In this document: positions 8,315 to 17,253 of the stretch, in pieces
Numbering within the stretch: the first letter of the stretch is position 1
Layout of the letters: every line of letters starts with the position of its first letter
Assembly: GCA_963775295.1 (NCBI GenBank)
Contig: CAVZIK010000006.1
Span: 1,426,001-1,490,000, forward strand
Length of the DNA: 64,000 bases
Reading direction: 5' to 3'
Origin: JAMDEO01 sp963775295
GTDB lineage: Bacteria > Actinomycetota > Thermoleophilia > RBG-16-64-13
Notes under the pieces: generated by a model
What the model was told of the DNA's origin: nothing
The model's database searches: none
What the model saw: the letters and a program-made list of their open reading frames with translations, nothing else
Program-made: the position numbers and the translations under genes

Positions 8315-9334
8315 ATGCGAGGTCGATCCTTTGCTTTCTTGCTCGTCCTCCTCTTGGCCGGGGCGTGGGTTCTCTCTTTCCAGGCCGCGCCAGCAATGGG
8401 AGCTAACGTCGTGCCGCTGGTGAGCAGCCCGGCTTCGACAGTACTTTCGCCGTTTGCCGACGTCCCCAAGTCCTCGCCGTTCCTCACCGCGATCGACGAT
8501 CTGCGAGAGGCGGGGATCGTGGTCGGATATGAGCAGATGGATGGCACCCATCTTTTCAGACCGACCGAGCCACTGCTGCGCGCCCAAATGGCGAAGATGG
8601 TCGTTCTTGCCCTGGGCCTTGACGTGGACCCCCTGCTATCGCCGCCGTTCGTCGACTTGGGTCCGGTAAATCCAGTGAATCCCTATCCCCATGCCTACCT
8701 CGCCCTGGCCGCGAACCTCGGCATCGTTCGTGGCAAGGATCCGACGCACTTCGCTCCGTGGTCCCCGGTCACCCGGGAGCAAGCCGTGAGCATGGCTACG
8801 CGTGGCATCGACGCCGTCCGACCGGGCCGGCTGCTCGATCCCCCGGCTGACTTCCGCGGGATATGGGCGGAGCAAGCGAGCCTCACGCACGCGGCGAACG
8901 TACGCCGAGCGGAGTACAACCTCCTGCTCCCAGGGTTGCCGCTTGCCGAGCTTTCGCCGGCGGGGAGTATGAGCCGCCAAGAGGCAGCCGTCCTGCTAGA
9001 CCAGGTGTACTTGGCCACCCGGGCTGTTCAGAGCGACAGCGGGATCTTCGGCCAGGTGCTCTTAGGGCCTATCTCGCCGGTGGAGCGGCCGGGACAAGTG
9101 AACGAGCGCCCTTATGAGGCCGGTGTTCGGGTCCTTGACGCAGACGGTCACGAAGTGACGCAATTTCGCTCGCGCCCGGACGGGATCTTTCGCCTAGCTC
9201 TGTCGCCTGGCACCTACCGGCTTCAGCCCTCACCGGGGGGGCCCGTCTATCCCCGGGCGGCGGAGCAGACGGTCAGCGTCGAAGCCGGTCGTCTTACCCG
9301 CGTGCTCATTCACTACGACACGGGCATCCAATAG
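8315..9334 (+). CDS. S-layer-homology (SLH) domain secreted protein
   Basis: A 339-residue exported protein; the start at 8315 has GGAGG six bases upstream. Residues 1-~29 form a signal peptide (basic start, AFLLVLLLAGAWVLSF core, cleavage after APAMGA). Two to three SLH motifs follow: FADVPKSSPFLTAIDDLREAGIV with FRPTEPLLRAQMAKM, then FVDLG...HAYLALAANLGIVRG with FAPWSPVTREQAVSM, and a weaker third. The C-terminal ~85 residues (GVRVLDADGHEVTQFRS, FRLALSPGTYRLQPSPGG) resemble a carboxypeptidase-regulatory or prealbumin-like beta-sandwich. SLH motifs anchor proteins to secondary cell-wall polymers. Confidence 0.88.
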   Translation: MRGRSFAFLLVLLLAGAWVLSFQAAPAMGANVVPLVSSPASTVLSPFADVPKSSPFLTAIDDLREAGIVVGYEQMDGTHLFRPTEPLLRAQMAKMVVLALGLDVDPLLSPPFVDLGPVNPVNPYPHAYLALAANLGIVRGKDPTHFAPWSPVTREQAVSMATRGIDAVRPGRLLDPPADFRGIWAEQASLTHAANVRRAEYNLLLPGLPLAELSPAGSMSRQEAAVLLDQVYLATRAVQSDSGIFGQVLLGPISPVERPGQVNERPYEAGVRVLDADGHEVTQFRSRPDGIFRLALSPGTYRLQPSPGGPVYPRAAEQTVSVEAGRLTRVLIHYDTGIQ

Positions 9335-9341
9335 GAGACCA

Positions 9342-9847
9342 GTGGTTTCGAGCGTGCAGGGTGGCTGCCGTTCACCGGCAAGTACACCGACAAGAGGGTT
9401 TCCGACGATCAAGTCACCGAGCTCCTGAAGGCTGCGATGAGCGCGCCATCAGCCGCTAACCAGCAGCCCTGGTGCTTTGTAGTCGTCCGGAAGCAGGAAG
9501 TTCTTGACGGCATCCCCGCTGTTCACCCGGACGCGGCCATGACGCCGCACGCTTCCGTGGTGATCGCCGTTTGCGGGGACCTGACCGGCCTAAGATTCCC
9601 AGGATATTGGGTGCAGGATTGTTCCGCGGCTACTGAGAATGTGTTGCCTGCCGCGCACGAAATAGGCTTGGGGGCGGTCTGGATGGGCGTGCACCCGACC
9701 GAGGACTGTGTTGAGGGTATCAGGCAGCTCGTGGGGCTCCCTGAGCATGTCATCCCCCTGTCGCTGATCGCGGTTGGATATCCTGCCGAATTTCCTCCGG
9801 CCGCGGACCGCTTCGATGCCAGCCGCGTGCACGACGACCGCTGGTAG
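9342..9847 (+). pseudogene. Nitroreductase-family gene with frameshifted N-terminus
   Basis: From about 9377 the frame reads GKYTDKRVSDDQVTELLK, AAMSAPSAANQQPWCFVVV and, near the end, GLGAVWMGVHP, all typical of FMN-dependent nitroreductases. That frame has no ATG, GTG or TTG between the preceding stop (9332-9334) and ATG 9437. A GTG at 9342 with GGAG at 9334-9337 opens another frame whose codons for Arg-Ser just before the lysine would complete the RRSIRKYT-type FMN-binding motif if one base were restored near 9373. So a one-base deletion is likely. An active shorter product from 9437 would lack the FMN phosphate-binding arginine. Confidence 0.7.
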
Positions 9848-9999
9848 CCGCGCGCCGAGACCCCCGGTGAACTCGCCATCGTTCGACGGCTACGCATCGC
9901 AGCTTGGCTCGATCGACTTCCAGCGGCCTGCCTTTCGTTCGTGCCCTAAGAAGGGTACGCCGCTCGCGCAGTGAATAACCCAAGTGCTAGGGTTCTCTC

Positions 10000-10365
10000 A
10001 TGTCACTCCCGGCAATAACCACAGGCGCGCAAGTAGGTGAGGAAAAGGTGTTTGCACTCGCCGTCGTGGACGGAACCGGCACATTGCTATTTGCAACTCT
10101 CGGCCGTGTCATGCCTGGGCAGATTGGCCTGAGCTTTGACTCAAGCGGCCACGTCAAGCGCGCGCATCTTGAGCACGCTGACGAGGGTAGTCGGGTCTTT
10201 CCTATCGCGTCAGCGGGCTGGGTCGAAGTGGCGGGAGAAAGAATGCGTCTAGGTGTCTATACCGAAGGCGTCGGCCTCTTCTCCGAGTTCGCCGAACTAG
10301 GTACCCATCTTTCAGGCATTGCGCACGCCCTCGAGGCATCTCTGCACAAAACGGCATCCGTTTAG
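10000..10365 (+). CDS. Hypothetical protein, 121 residues
   Basis: This frame starts at ATG 10000 and encodes a soluble protein with alternating short strands (VFALAVVDGTGTLLFATLG, IGLSFDSSGHVKRAHLEHAD, GWVEVAGERMRLGVYTEGV) and a final helix. No signal peptide, membrane segment or metal motif is seen and the family was not recognised. No clear SD precedes the start. It stands alone between the broken nitroreductase and the convergent anti-sigma gene. Codon use looks like the neighbours. Confidence 0.5.
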   Translation: MSLPAITTGAQVGEEKVFALAVVDGTGTLLFATLGRVMPGQIGLSFDSSGHVKRAHLEHADEGSRVFPIASAGWVEVAGERMRLGVYTEGVGLFSEFAELGTHLSGIAHALEASLHKTASV

Positions 10366-10497
10366 GGCAGGGGCACGCGAGTCGAAGCCGAGGCAGACTT
10401 GTACTGCGCCTCTACGGCCGGGACACACCATCTTGCCATGGTGAAGCTCCTGAGTGTGCGATCTTGACTTGCCAGCCGGCAGACAAGCTGGGGAAGG

Positions 10498-11457
10498 TTA
10501 GCGCAAGCGGAGGGCGGTTTCCGCCCGGCCGACAAACTGCTGTTCCTCGCCCTGAGTAAGTATGCGATTCGGGTAGAACTCACGATTGGTTCCTCCCCGA
10601 ACGATGCCAGCGGCGGCCAAACCGACGATTGCTTTCTGCTCTTCAGCCGAAAGGCCGGCAATATCGCTAAGGCCCGCGTGCGCGACCCCGGTGGGAAGAT
10701 GTGGGCCGATCGCCAGCCACATCCATACGGCATAGCCACGACGCGTAACGAGCGCGTTCAAGTCAAGACCTGCAGCCTGGGAATCGGACAAGACGCCCGC
10801 AGCGACGGCCTCCCGGAGCAGCACGGGGCCGGAGTAGGAGGGCGCCGAAGTCCCTTCGACCGATTTCCCGGTCGCTAACCGCGCCAGTCGAACCACATCG
10901 ATTAGAGCGCCTCTTGCCCGCACTGGACGGTCAAGCACTCCCCCTACTTGCGCGGATGAGGAGGTTACTCCGGTGGAAGGAGTGTCTCGTCCAAGGAGCG
11001 ATGAAGTCGTCGAAACGATGGCGGGGGCGGCCGTAGTAGCCGTAGATCCGGCCGACGTGGTGGCGGTGAAACCGCTCGTCGTGGTCACGGCGGATGCGGC
11101 CACGGTTGAAGTGGGGGAGAGCGCTACCTGCTCTGCGGGGTCCTCAGTACCCAGAACGACGACGATCACTAGCGCGGCAACAACGACAGCCGCACCGGCG
11201 AGGGCATACCACATACGCCGACGGGCGAAGAATCGCCGGGCCGGAGATTTCGGCTTGGGATCCGGGGCGTTTTCAGGCCGTCGGGCAAGGAGCCGGCTGA
11301 ACGTCTCCTGTCCCTCACTGGATTCTGCCCAGCCGGATACATCCTGCCCCCGCAATGGGTCGCTCTGGGCCAAACGGGTAAGGAGCGGATCCGCACCGCC
11401 GTCTTCTCCCAAATGGGCGCTCGGCTCGCGCTCGGTTTCTTTGTGGTGGTCGTTCAT
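10498..11457 (-). CDS. Putative anti-sigma factor with extracellular SLH-like domain
   Basis: A 319-residue protein whose start overlaps the ECF sigma gene's stop by four bases (ATGA). The first ~75 residues are polar (LTRLAQSDPLRGQDVSGW), followed by one membrane helix (~81-103, MWYALAGAAVVVAALVIVVV), a long Thr/Ser-rich linker and a C-terminal region that looks like SLH motifs (GLSDIAGLSAEEQKAIVGL, GLAAAGIVRGG, FYPNRILTQGEEQQF). The order cytosolic sigma-binding tail, single helix, outside sensor is that of membrane anti-sigma factors, though no zinc HxxxCxxC motif is present in the tail. Its role is inferred from position and topology. Confidence 0.65.
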   Translation of the reverse strand: MNDHHKETEREPSAHLGEDGGADPLLTRLAQSDPLRGQDVSGWAESSEGQETFSRLLARRPENAPDPKPKSPARRFFARRRMWYALAGAAVVVAALVIVVVLGTEDPAEQVALSPTSTVAASAVTTTSGFTATTSAGSTATTAAPAIVSTTSSLLGRDTPSTGVTSSSAQVGGVLDRPVRARGALIDVVRLARLATGKSVEGTSAPSYSGPVLLREAVAAGVLSDSQAAGLDLNALVTRRGYAVWMWLAIGPHLPTGVAHAGLSDIAGLSAEEQKAIVGLAAAGIVRGGTNREFYPNRILTQGEEQQFVGRAETALRLR

Positions 11458-12023
11458 GGCATGTCCATCATGACGTCTTCGCCTGCATCGTCCTCTACCG
11501 TCTCTTCTGTCCGGCCGAGATCAATCTGCGCACCTTGCGGCTCAAGGAGCAGCCTTAGCTTGTCCCGAGCCCGCGCCAACTTCGTGGAGAATGTGTTTCG
11601 GCTGGCGCCAAGTGCCTCGGCCGCCTCTGCCAGACTGAGACCGTCCCAGGCGGTGAGCAGGAGCATTTCTCGATCCTCCTCACCGAGAGCGTGAAGCGCG
11701 CGCAGCAATTCGTGGTCGACCTCAGGACCGGGGCGATCACCGAGGGCAACGGGTTCCTCTTCGATGAGCTTTCGTTCCAGCTCTAGGCGCCGTCCTTGTG
11801 CTCTTCTTTGATTTGCGAGCACTCGGCGCGCTATGCCAAAGAGCCAGGGGAGACCCGGGTCTTTCACATCGTCCAGTCTGCGCCAGCAGGTAAGGAAGGT
11901 CTCGATGACGAGATCTTCAGCATCGGATCGGCTTGCTCCCCGGCGAAGGGCGTAGGCAAGTACGCGGTGCGCATGAGTGCTATAGAGCTTACGAATCAGC
12001 TCGTCGCCGTCGCGTCGGTCCAT
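11454..12023 (-). CDS. ECF-type RNA polymerase sigma factor
   Basis: A 189-residue sigma-70 family protein. Region 2 is seen in ELIRKLYSTHAHRVLAYALR and DAEDLVIETFLTCWRRLDDV (about residues 8-55). Region 4 HTH is LALSEEDREMLLLTAWDGLS-like (here LGEEDREMLLLTAWDGL, then LAEAAEALGASRNTFSTKLARARDKL, about 113-157). The C-terminal tail is acidic. It probably directs transcription in response to an envelope signal relayed by the overlapping downstream membrane protein. The gene is divergent from the lipoprotein gene at 12162, and the 138-base gap between them likely holds the promoters. Confidence 0.92.
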   Translation of the reverse strand: MDRRDGDELIRKLYSTHAHRVLAYALRRGASRSDAEDLVIETFLTCWRRLDDVKDPGLPWLFGIARRVLANQRRAQGRRLELERKLIEEEPVALGDRPGPEVDHELLRALHALGEEDREMLLLTAWDGLSLAEAAEALGASRNTFSTKLARARDKLRLLLEPQGAQIDLGRTEETVEDDAGEDVMMDMP

Positions 12024-12161
12024 GTATGTCCAACATCACCTTACAAATTGCTTCCGTCCGGACATAGTACAGATAACGGGGAGGATCTGACCGGTAAGCC
12101 AACGAAGGGGCGCGGCCGTCAAGGGGGCATGATGGGGAAGGATCCTGCAGGGAGGGGAGAG

Positions 12162-13190
12162 ATGAGGCGCAGACGGAGTGGATCAAATCGCTTCTTGCCG
12201 TTTTTGCTGGCCGTTCTTGGTCTGGGCGTCCTTCTCGTGCTTACGGCCTTGGCTCTGGCCGCTTGTGGCACCGCCGCGACCATGGGGGCAACAACGGTGG
12301 AAACGGGCGAGACCACCACAACAGCGAGCCCGAACGTAACAGAGACCGTGATGGACACTGGATTCACGACCACTTCGAGCACCCCTGTCTCGGTCCCGGC
12401 CCTGGCATCTCGCATCACCGCTGAGCAGATCAAGAACCTCGTTGCCAGTTGGTCCCACATTTCGGCGGCGGATTGGGTGGTCAGGGACTACAAGACCCTG
12501 GGCGACTGGGCCGCCGCCAAGCTCTTCACGAGCAAGTTGCCCGCGCAGATCGGCAAGGACGGAGTGGGGGCAGTGTTCGAAAAGAGAAGCGGCGCCTGGT
12601 TCTTCAAAGACTGGGTATCGGTGGCGGATTCATTGAACCAACAAACAATTGAACTCACGAATATGGGCGCGCCTGCAGAGGTCTGGAGCTATTTCGGCGT
12701 CGAACCGCCGTCATCGAGCGCCAATCAGTCGGCTCTGCCTGAGCAGATGCCCGCCGATTTCGCCTTCACCGCCGCATACGGCTTCTACGCGAAGAACGTC
12801 CTTGATACCTTCACTGGCACCTTCACCAAGGACATCATCGCTCCCCCAAAACCAAACCCGACGATAACCTTTCGCCTGAGCGCCGAGGAAATGGCTCGCC
12901 TGTATCAAGCCCTTGTCCAAATCGGAATCCTCAGCTACCCCTCGGTCTTCACCCCCGATGCCGAGCAGGAAGCCAAGACCGGGGTTCATCACTTTGTCGA
13001 CCCTCACCCTACGTACTCGCTCCGAGTCAGAGCGGTTGGTCAGGAAAGGTCCGTCCTCTGGGAAGACCAAGGCCTGTCGAGTGCTCCGAAAGCCGCGGCC
13101 CTGCGCAACTGGTTCAACATGCTGCAGCGGATGATTGAGGCTCGTCCGGAATACAAGGCCATGCCCCCGACTGAGGGCGGGTACGCCTGA
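12162..13190 (+). CDS. Lipoprotein, hypothetical
   Basis: ATG 12162 is chosen because GGAGGGG ends six bases upstream; ATGs at 12129/12132 and a much longer open frame are less likely. The N-terminus has a basic region (MRRRRSGSNRF), a hydrophobic core and the lipobox LALAAC, so it should be an exported lipid-anchored protein of about 342 residues. A Thr/Ser-rich linker follows. The body contains LVASWSHISAADWVVRDYK and a C-terminal globular part with FRLSAEEMARLYQALVQIG and PTYSLRVRAVGQERSVLWED, which resembles domains that bind or measure wall components, but no family was recognised. The stop codon TGA is followed directly by the next gene's leader. Confidence 0.7.
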   Translation: MRRRRSGSNRFLPFLLAVLGLGVLLVLTALALAACGTAATMGATTVETGETTTTASPNVTETVMDTGFTTTSSTPVSVPALASRITAEQIKNLVASWSHISAADWVVRDYKTLGDWAAAKLFTSKLPAQIGKDGVGAVFEKRSGAWFFKDWVSVADSLNQQTIELTNMGAPAEVWSYFGVEPPSSSANQSALPEQMPADFAFTAAYGFYAKNVLDTFTGTFTKDIIAPPKPNPTITFRLSAEEMARLYQALVQIGILSYPSVFTPDAEQEAKTGVHHFVDPHPTYSLRVRAVGQERSVLWEDQGLSSAPKAAALRNWFNMLQRMIEARPEYKAMPPTEGGYA

Positions 13191-13318
13191 TGGTTCGCAC
13201 CTCCAGGCCAACTAGGACCACCGAACCACATGGGACTGCCGCCGCAATCCGCGATCGTGTCACTGAACACGAGGATGATGAACTTCGCGGGACAGATGAC
13301 CGCGAGGAGGTACGGACA

Positions 13319-14611
13319 ATGCGCTGGGTTCGTCGATCGTGGTTGATACTTCTGGGGTCTTTGCTGGCGCTCGGGCTCCTTACCGGATGCGGGCAGGCTC
13401 CTTCCTCCTCGACGTCAATGTCCTTCCCCCTGACAACGACATCGATCCCGATGACCAATGCCAGCGCTGCCATCCCCGTCGGAAAGCCCATCGAGATTCA
13501 GCGCTTCGAGAACGGCAAGGGATTGTGGCAAGCGTGGATCGAGGGCGACACCGTGGTCTGGATGGAGAGCGCCGGTACAGCCTCAAAGACGGGTCTCGCC
13601 TACTCGGGCACGTCGAACTGGGACACTGTGTTTCGCTTCGTGTCTATCGGCGACGGTCAGGCGCAGGAGGTTCCCGGGGTACGACTACTGGCCCCGAAGA
13701 TCCCTCGCAGCACTCCGTACGGCATGACGCTTCCTCTGGCCTGGGCTGAGGTGCTGCCGGGGACTTCTGCCAGCCCGTTCAAGCTGGTATGGGCAAACCC
13801 GCCTGAAGCTCTGAGCGAGACGTATCTCTTCCGCAGTCTTCACGCGTGGAGTCCTGGCGGCGCACCCCTGGAGGTTATTCCGCCATCTGCGGTCACACTT
13901 TGGGCCCAGGCGTCGGGCGACGCGATCGCCTTTCCTGTTCCGTCGGCCTCCTACTCGAAGATGACTGACGATGCCTATGACCCAACCAACTGGGACAAGC
14001 TTCTGATGATGACGGCCAACATGAACTCCCCACTTGAGGTCGATCCGGCGGCGCCCAAGCTTCCTGAGTCCGCACTCGCCGGTCTTTCCCCCTATTTCTC
14101 ACTTCTCACTGATTCAGCATCGGGCCGCTCTGGCGTGCCAATCTTCGATCTGCGCACGGGCAGGAAGCTGGCGCTGGAACTTCCCGCGCCCCCTCAGCCA
14201 CAGCCTGCGGTGGTTGGCCACTACGCCACCTGGTGCACAGAGAGCGGGGACGTCTATTTGGCCGACCTCGACACGGGAAGTACCAACAAGGTGTTATCGC
14301 TCGAGACCGATCGGAGTTCGGTGCCGTCTGTGGCCCTGGGAGCCGACTGGCTGGTCGCGCTTAAGCCCTGGTCTTCATTCGATGCTCAGTCTGCGATGTC
14401 GGACCCGTCACAGCACCCGGGAGCCGACCTTATCGCCCTCCATCTGCCGGATCTTCAGCGGGTCGACATACCCGCGGTGATCCCCAAGGGAGAAATCGGA
14501 TCGGTCCAGGTCTCGGCTGACACCGTACTTCTCACCGTCAGCCCGGCCATTGTGCCCATGCCTCACAATGAGCCTTCCTGGGTGGCGCTTCAGGTCCTAA
14601 GGCTTAAGTAG
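13319..14611 (+). CDS. Lipoprotein with beta-propeller-like C-terminal region
   Basis: ATG 13319 has GAGGAGG ending eight bases upstream. The product has about 430 residues, with a signal (MRWVRRSWLILLGSLLALG) and lipobox LLTGC. The rest is beta-rich, with blade-like repeats such as GHYATWCTESGDVYLADLD and LGADWLVALKPW. The C-terminal ~170 residues align by eye with the last part of the 803-residue SLH protein downstream (IFDLRTGRKL against VFDLRTGKLV; LHLPDLQRVDIPAVIPKGE against FHLPDMTPVKVAGVLAAGE). The two are paralogous and probably act at the cell surface. No ligand is known. Confidence 0.75.
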   Translation: MRWVRRSWLILLGSLLALGLLTGCGQAPSSSTSMSFPLTTTSIPMTNASAAIPVGKPIEIQRFENGKGLWQAWIEGDTVVWMESAGTASKTGLAYSGTSNWDTVFRFVSIGDGQAQEVPGVRLLAPKIPRSTPYGMTLPLAWAEVLPGTSASPFKLVWANPPEALSETYLFRSLHAWSPGGAPLEVIPPSAVTLWAQASGDAIAFPVPSASYSKMTDDAYDPTNWDKLLMMTANMNSPLEVDPAAPKLPESALAGLSPYFSLLTDSASGRSGVPIFDLRTGRKLALELPAPPQPQPAVVGHYATWCTESGDVYLADLDTGSTNKVLSLETDRSSVPSVALGADWLVALKPWSSFDAQSAMSDPSQHPGADLIALHLPDLQRVDIPAVIPKGEIGSVQVSADTVLLTVSPAIVPMPHNEPSWVALQVLRLK

Positions 14612-14722
14612 GCGTACTTTGAGGTGAGTAGCGTGTCACACCTAGCTCGAAGGTAATGCTATTGGGCCTGCCGGACATATGGTGAGTGATGGGGCAGGCA
14701 AAAGGATCGAAAGGAGCGGGCG

Positions 14723-14845
14723 ATGAAGAGACTGATCGGACCGGCAGTACTGGCGCTTCGCCTGGGCACCTTTGTCCTAGCAGCCCCGGCAGCCGTCGCC
14801 ATGGCGATCATGGGTAGTAGATTCCCGGAACGGAGCAAGCCATGA
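14723..14845 (+). CDS. Small exported or membrane peptide, 40 residues, coupled to the SLH gene
   Basis: ATG 14723 is preceded by AAGGAG at 14711-14716, six bases away, the best SD of this part of the window. The peptide MKRLIGPAVLALRLGTFVLA... has a basic start, a hydrophobic core and an AxA motif (AAVAMA), so it looks like a signal peptide or a single membrane helix, ending in a short charged tail. Its TGA stop overlaps the ATG of the next gene as ATGA (14842-14845), so it may be a leader peptide that couples translation, or a decayed exported protein. No homologue recognised. Confidence 0.5.
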   Translation: MKRLIGPAVLALRLGTFVLAAPAAVAMAIMGSRFPERSKP

Positions 14846-17253
14846 GGCGCAAGTTGTGGAAAATGGCCATAGCTCTCATCTTGGGAGCGCTATTTCTGCT
14901 TACGCTAAGTGGGGCCGCGCTGGCCGCACCCCCATGGTCTGACGCTTCAAACCAGTTCTGGTCATCCACCTATGGCATCACCGATGTCCAGGTGGGAACC
15001 GTGGCCGGTGGCTACCCCGACGGTACCTTTCTCCCCAATCAGCCCGTCACTCGGGCAGAGTTTGTCAAGATGGCCATCTCCGGACTCGGAATCGCCACGA
15101 AGAACCCGGCCACCCCGACCTTTATAGATGTCCTTCCCGATAGCACTTTCTATCCCTACGTTGAGGGTGCCTACGCCGCCGGCCTGGTCAAAGGTGAGAC
15201 CACGCCTGCCGGTCTTCTCTTCGGCCCGAACGCCGGCATCTCTCGGCAACAGGCCAACAGCATTCTCGGGCGTTACCTCTCGGGACAGGAGATCGAGGCC
15301 ACTGGGGCCATTACCGGCGGACCTGGCAATCAGGAAAGCTCCCGATATCCTTCGCTCGACGCCTGGTATGCGGCCGGGGGGGACTACTACCTCGGTTGGT
15401 TTTCGGATCGTGGCCAGGTCTTGCCCGACCACGCTGCCGGCACCGCCTATTTGGTTTCTCTACGAGTGATCAAGGGCTCAGGCGGGAAGCTGGCTCCAGA
15501 GGCCAAGCTCAGCCGAGCCCAGGCCGCCACCATGGTTCTCCGGGTCAAGGGCGTGAGTTTCGCCCCCACCGTCGGCTTTCTTGACCCGGCCTCCGGACCG
15601 GTGGCCGGCGGCACCACCGTCATCATGGCCGGTAACCGCCTCACCGGCGCCACAGCCGTCACCTTCGGGGGCACGAACGCGACCAGATTCCGTGTTGACA
15701 CTGACAACCAGATCACAGCCGTCGCCCCGGCTCACGCAGCCGAAACGGTAGATGTGCAGGTAACGACGCCCGCCGGTTCAAGTGCCACCGCCGGGGCAGG
15801 CGACGACTATGCCTACACCGCCGCCCTTCCCACTATCACCCTTCTCAGTCCGACGAGCGGCACCACGGCCGGCGGTACCGAGGGCTCGGCCGTGATCATA
15901 AAGGGCACGGACCTGATCGGCACCACCGCCGTCATGTTCGGCACTACGCCCGCAACCGGCTTCACGGTCAATTCCAGCACCGAGATATATGCCGTCGCCC
16001 CGGCTCACGCCGCCGGCACGGTGGATGTGATTGTCATCACCCCGAACGGCGCCAGCGTCCCCACGGCCGCGAGTGTGTACGAGTATCTAGACCTATTCCC
16101 CTCGCTGCCACTCGACAAGCCGGTTGACGTGGTCCGCCGCACGGCGTCGCCATGGATCTGGAGCGCCGCGGTGGCAGGGCAAACCGTGGCCTACGAAGAG
16201 AGTCCCACCTGGACCTTGTGGCCTCCAGGTGTGGAAATGGCTCCACAGACTGCAGTGGCAAAGACGCTCGACCTGGCGACCGGGGAAATAACCGCAATTC
16301 CTGGGAGCGAAACCGCTCCTCCGCACTTCGCAAACTTCTCCATCTGGCCCTGGTGGTTCCTGGCAGCCCTCCCCAATCCTCAGGCCAACGGGTCGGGAGC
16401 TTCGCTAGTCTGGGGAGTCGTAAACAACCAGTACATAGGCGGCTTCATCCCCCGCTACCAGAATGTCATGGGCTCGACTGCCGGTGGAGAAGCCCAGGCG
16501 CTTCTTGACCCGGCCACCATGACCCTACCGCCCATCCGCACCGGCGACGTCCTTGCATTACCCCGCACCACGCCAGCCTACGAGAATGCGTACTTAGGCA
16601 ACGTGGGCACCACCCTCGGGTACCAGCTCCTCATCCTCACTGGGAGTCTGGAGAAGCCGGTTGTGGTGGATCCCAAGGCTCCGCGGCTACCGGCCGCGGC
16701 TCTTTCCGGGATAAGCCCATATGTCTCCTGGTTCGGTTTCTACACGCAGGATGCGAGCCAGTTCCGCAGTGATCTTCCTGGGCGGCCGCCCCGCGTGTTT
16801 GATCTGCGTACGGGCAAGCTTGTTGATATCGTTGTTGCCGACCCGCGCACGCCGGATCATAGGACGGCCTGTGTGGTTGCTGGTCATTGGGCGGCCTGGG
16901 TAGCAGTCGATGGCAGCCCCCAGCGAAACAGCCTCTATCTGGCTGATCTCACGACGGGGCAGGCCCACCGACTCACCGACGGAAACGGCCCGAGTGGGGA
17001 TATAGCCCTCTCGCAGGATTGGCTTCTTTGGACCGACACCTCGGGAACCCTCGCTGGCTTTCACCTTCCGGACATGACGCCGGTAAAGGTGGCGGGGGTA
17101 CTTGCCGCAGGAGAATACGCCAGGAAGCTCCAGGTATCTGGGGATATCGCGGTCCTTATGGTGGTCGCTCCTGGCGGTAACCCGGACTACAACAGCATAA
17201 ACTTCGAACCACCGCCCAGGTGGACTGCCATTCGGGTGGTGAGGCTGCACTGA
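14842..17253 (+). CDS. Large SLH / IPT-TIG / propeller-like surface protein
   Basis: An 803-residue exported protein with a signal peptide (residues 1-29, ending SGAALAA). SLH motifs lie in ~30-215 (YGITDVQVGTVAGGYPDGTF, FLPNQPVTRAEFVKMAI, FIDVLPDSTFYPYVEGAYAA, LSRAQAATMVLRV). Two IPT/TIG immunoglobulin-like repeats follow at ~238-325 and ~329-415 (FLDPASGPVAGGTTVIMAG; LLSPTSGTTAGGTEGSAVII). The C-terminal half is a beta-rich, propeller-like region paralogous to the preceding lipoprotein. SLH motifs bind wall polymer, so this is probably an S-layer or adhesin component. GGAG sits six bases before the start, which overlaps the small ORF. Confidence 0.88.
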   Translation: MRRKLWKMAIALILGALFLLTLSGAALAAPPWSDASNQFWSSTYGITDVQVGTVAGGYPDGTFLPNQPVTRAEFVKMAISGLGIATKNPATPTFIDVLPDSTFYPYVEGAYAAGLVKGETTPAGLLFGPNAGISRQQANSILGRYLSGQEIEATGAITGGPGNQESSRYPSLDAWYAAGGDYYLGWFSDRGQVLPDHAAGTAYLVSLRVIKGSGGKLAPEAKLSRAQAATMVLRVKGVSFAPTVGFLDPASGPVAGGTTVIMAGNRLTGATAVTFGGTNATRFRVDTDNQITAVAPAHAAETVDVQVTTPAGSSATAGAGDDYAYTAALPTITLLSPTSGTTAGGTEGSAVIIKGTDLIGTTAVMFGTTPATGFTVNSSTEIYAVAPAHAAGTVDVIVITPNGASVPTAASVYEYLDLFPSLPLDKPVDVVRRTASPWIWSAAVAGQTVAYEESPTWTLWPPGVEMAPQTAVAKTLDLATGEITAIPGSETAPPHFANFSIWPWWFLAALPNPQANGSGASLVWGVVNNQYIGGFIPRYQNVMGSTAGGEAQALLDPATMTLPPIRTGDVLALPRTTPAYENAYLGNVGTTLGYQLLILTGSLEKPVVVDPKAPRLPAAALSGISPYVSWFGFYTQDASQFRSDLPGRPPRVFDLRTGKLVDIVVADPRTPDHRTACVVAGHWAAWVAVDGSPQRNSLYLADLTTGQAHRLTDGNGPSGDIALSQDWLLWTDTSGTLAGFHLPDMTPVKVAGVLAAGEYARKLQVSGDIAVLMVVAPGGNPDYNSINFEPPPRWTAIRVVRLH
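15590..16090 (+). repeat. Two tandem IPT/TIG-coding repeats, similar at DNA level
   Basis: The two IPT/TIG units share DNA as well as protein identity. The block GCCGTCGCCCCGGCTCACGC occurs at about 15718 and again at about 15991, about 272 bases apart, and in both is followed by closely similar bases encoding an x-x-TVDV strand. This points to fairly recent internal duplication inside the SLH gene. Confidence 0.75.
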
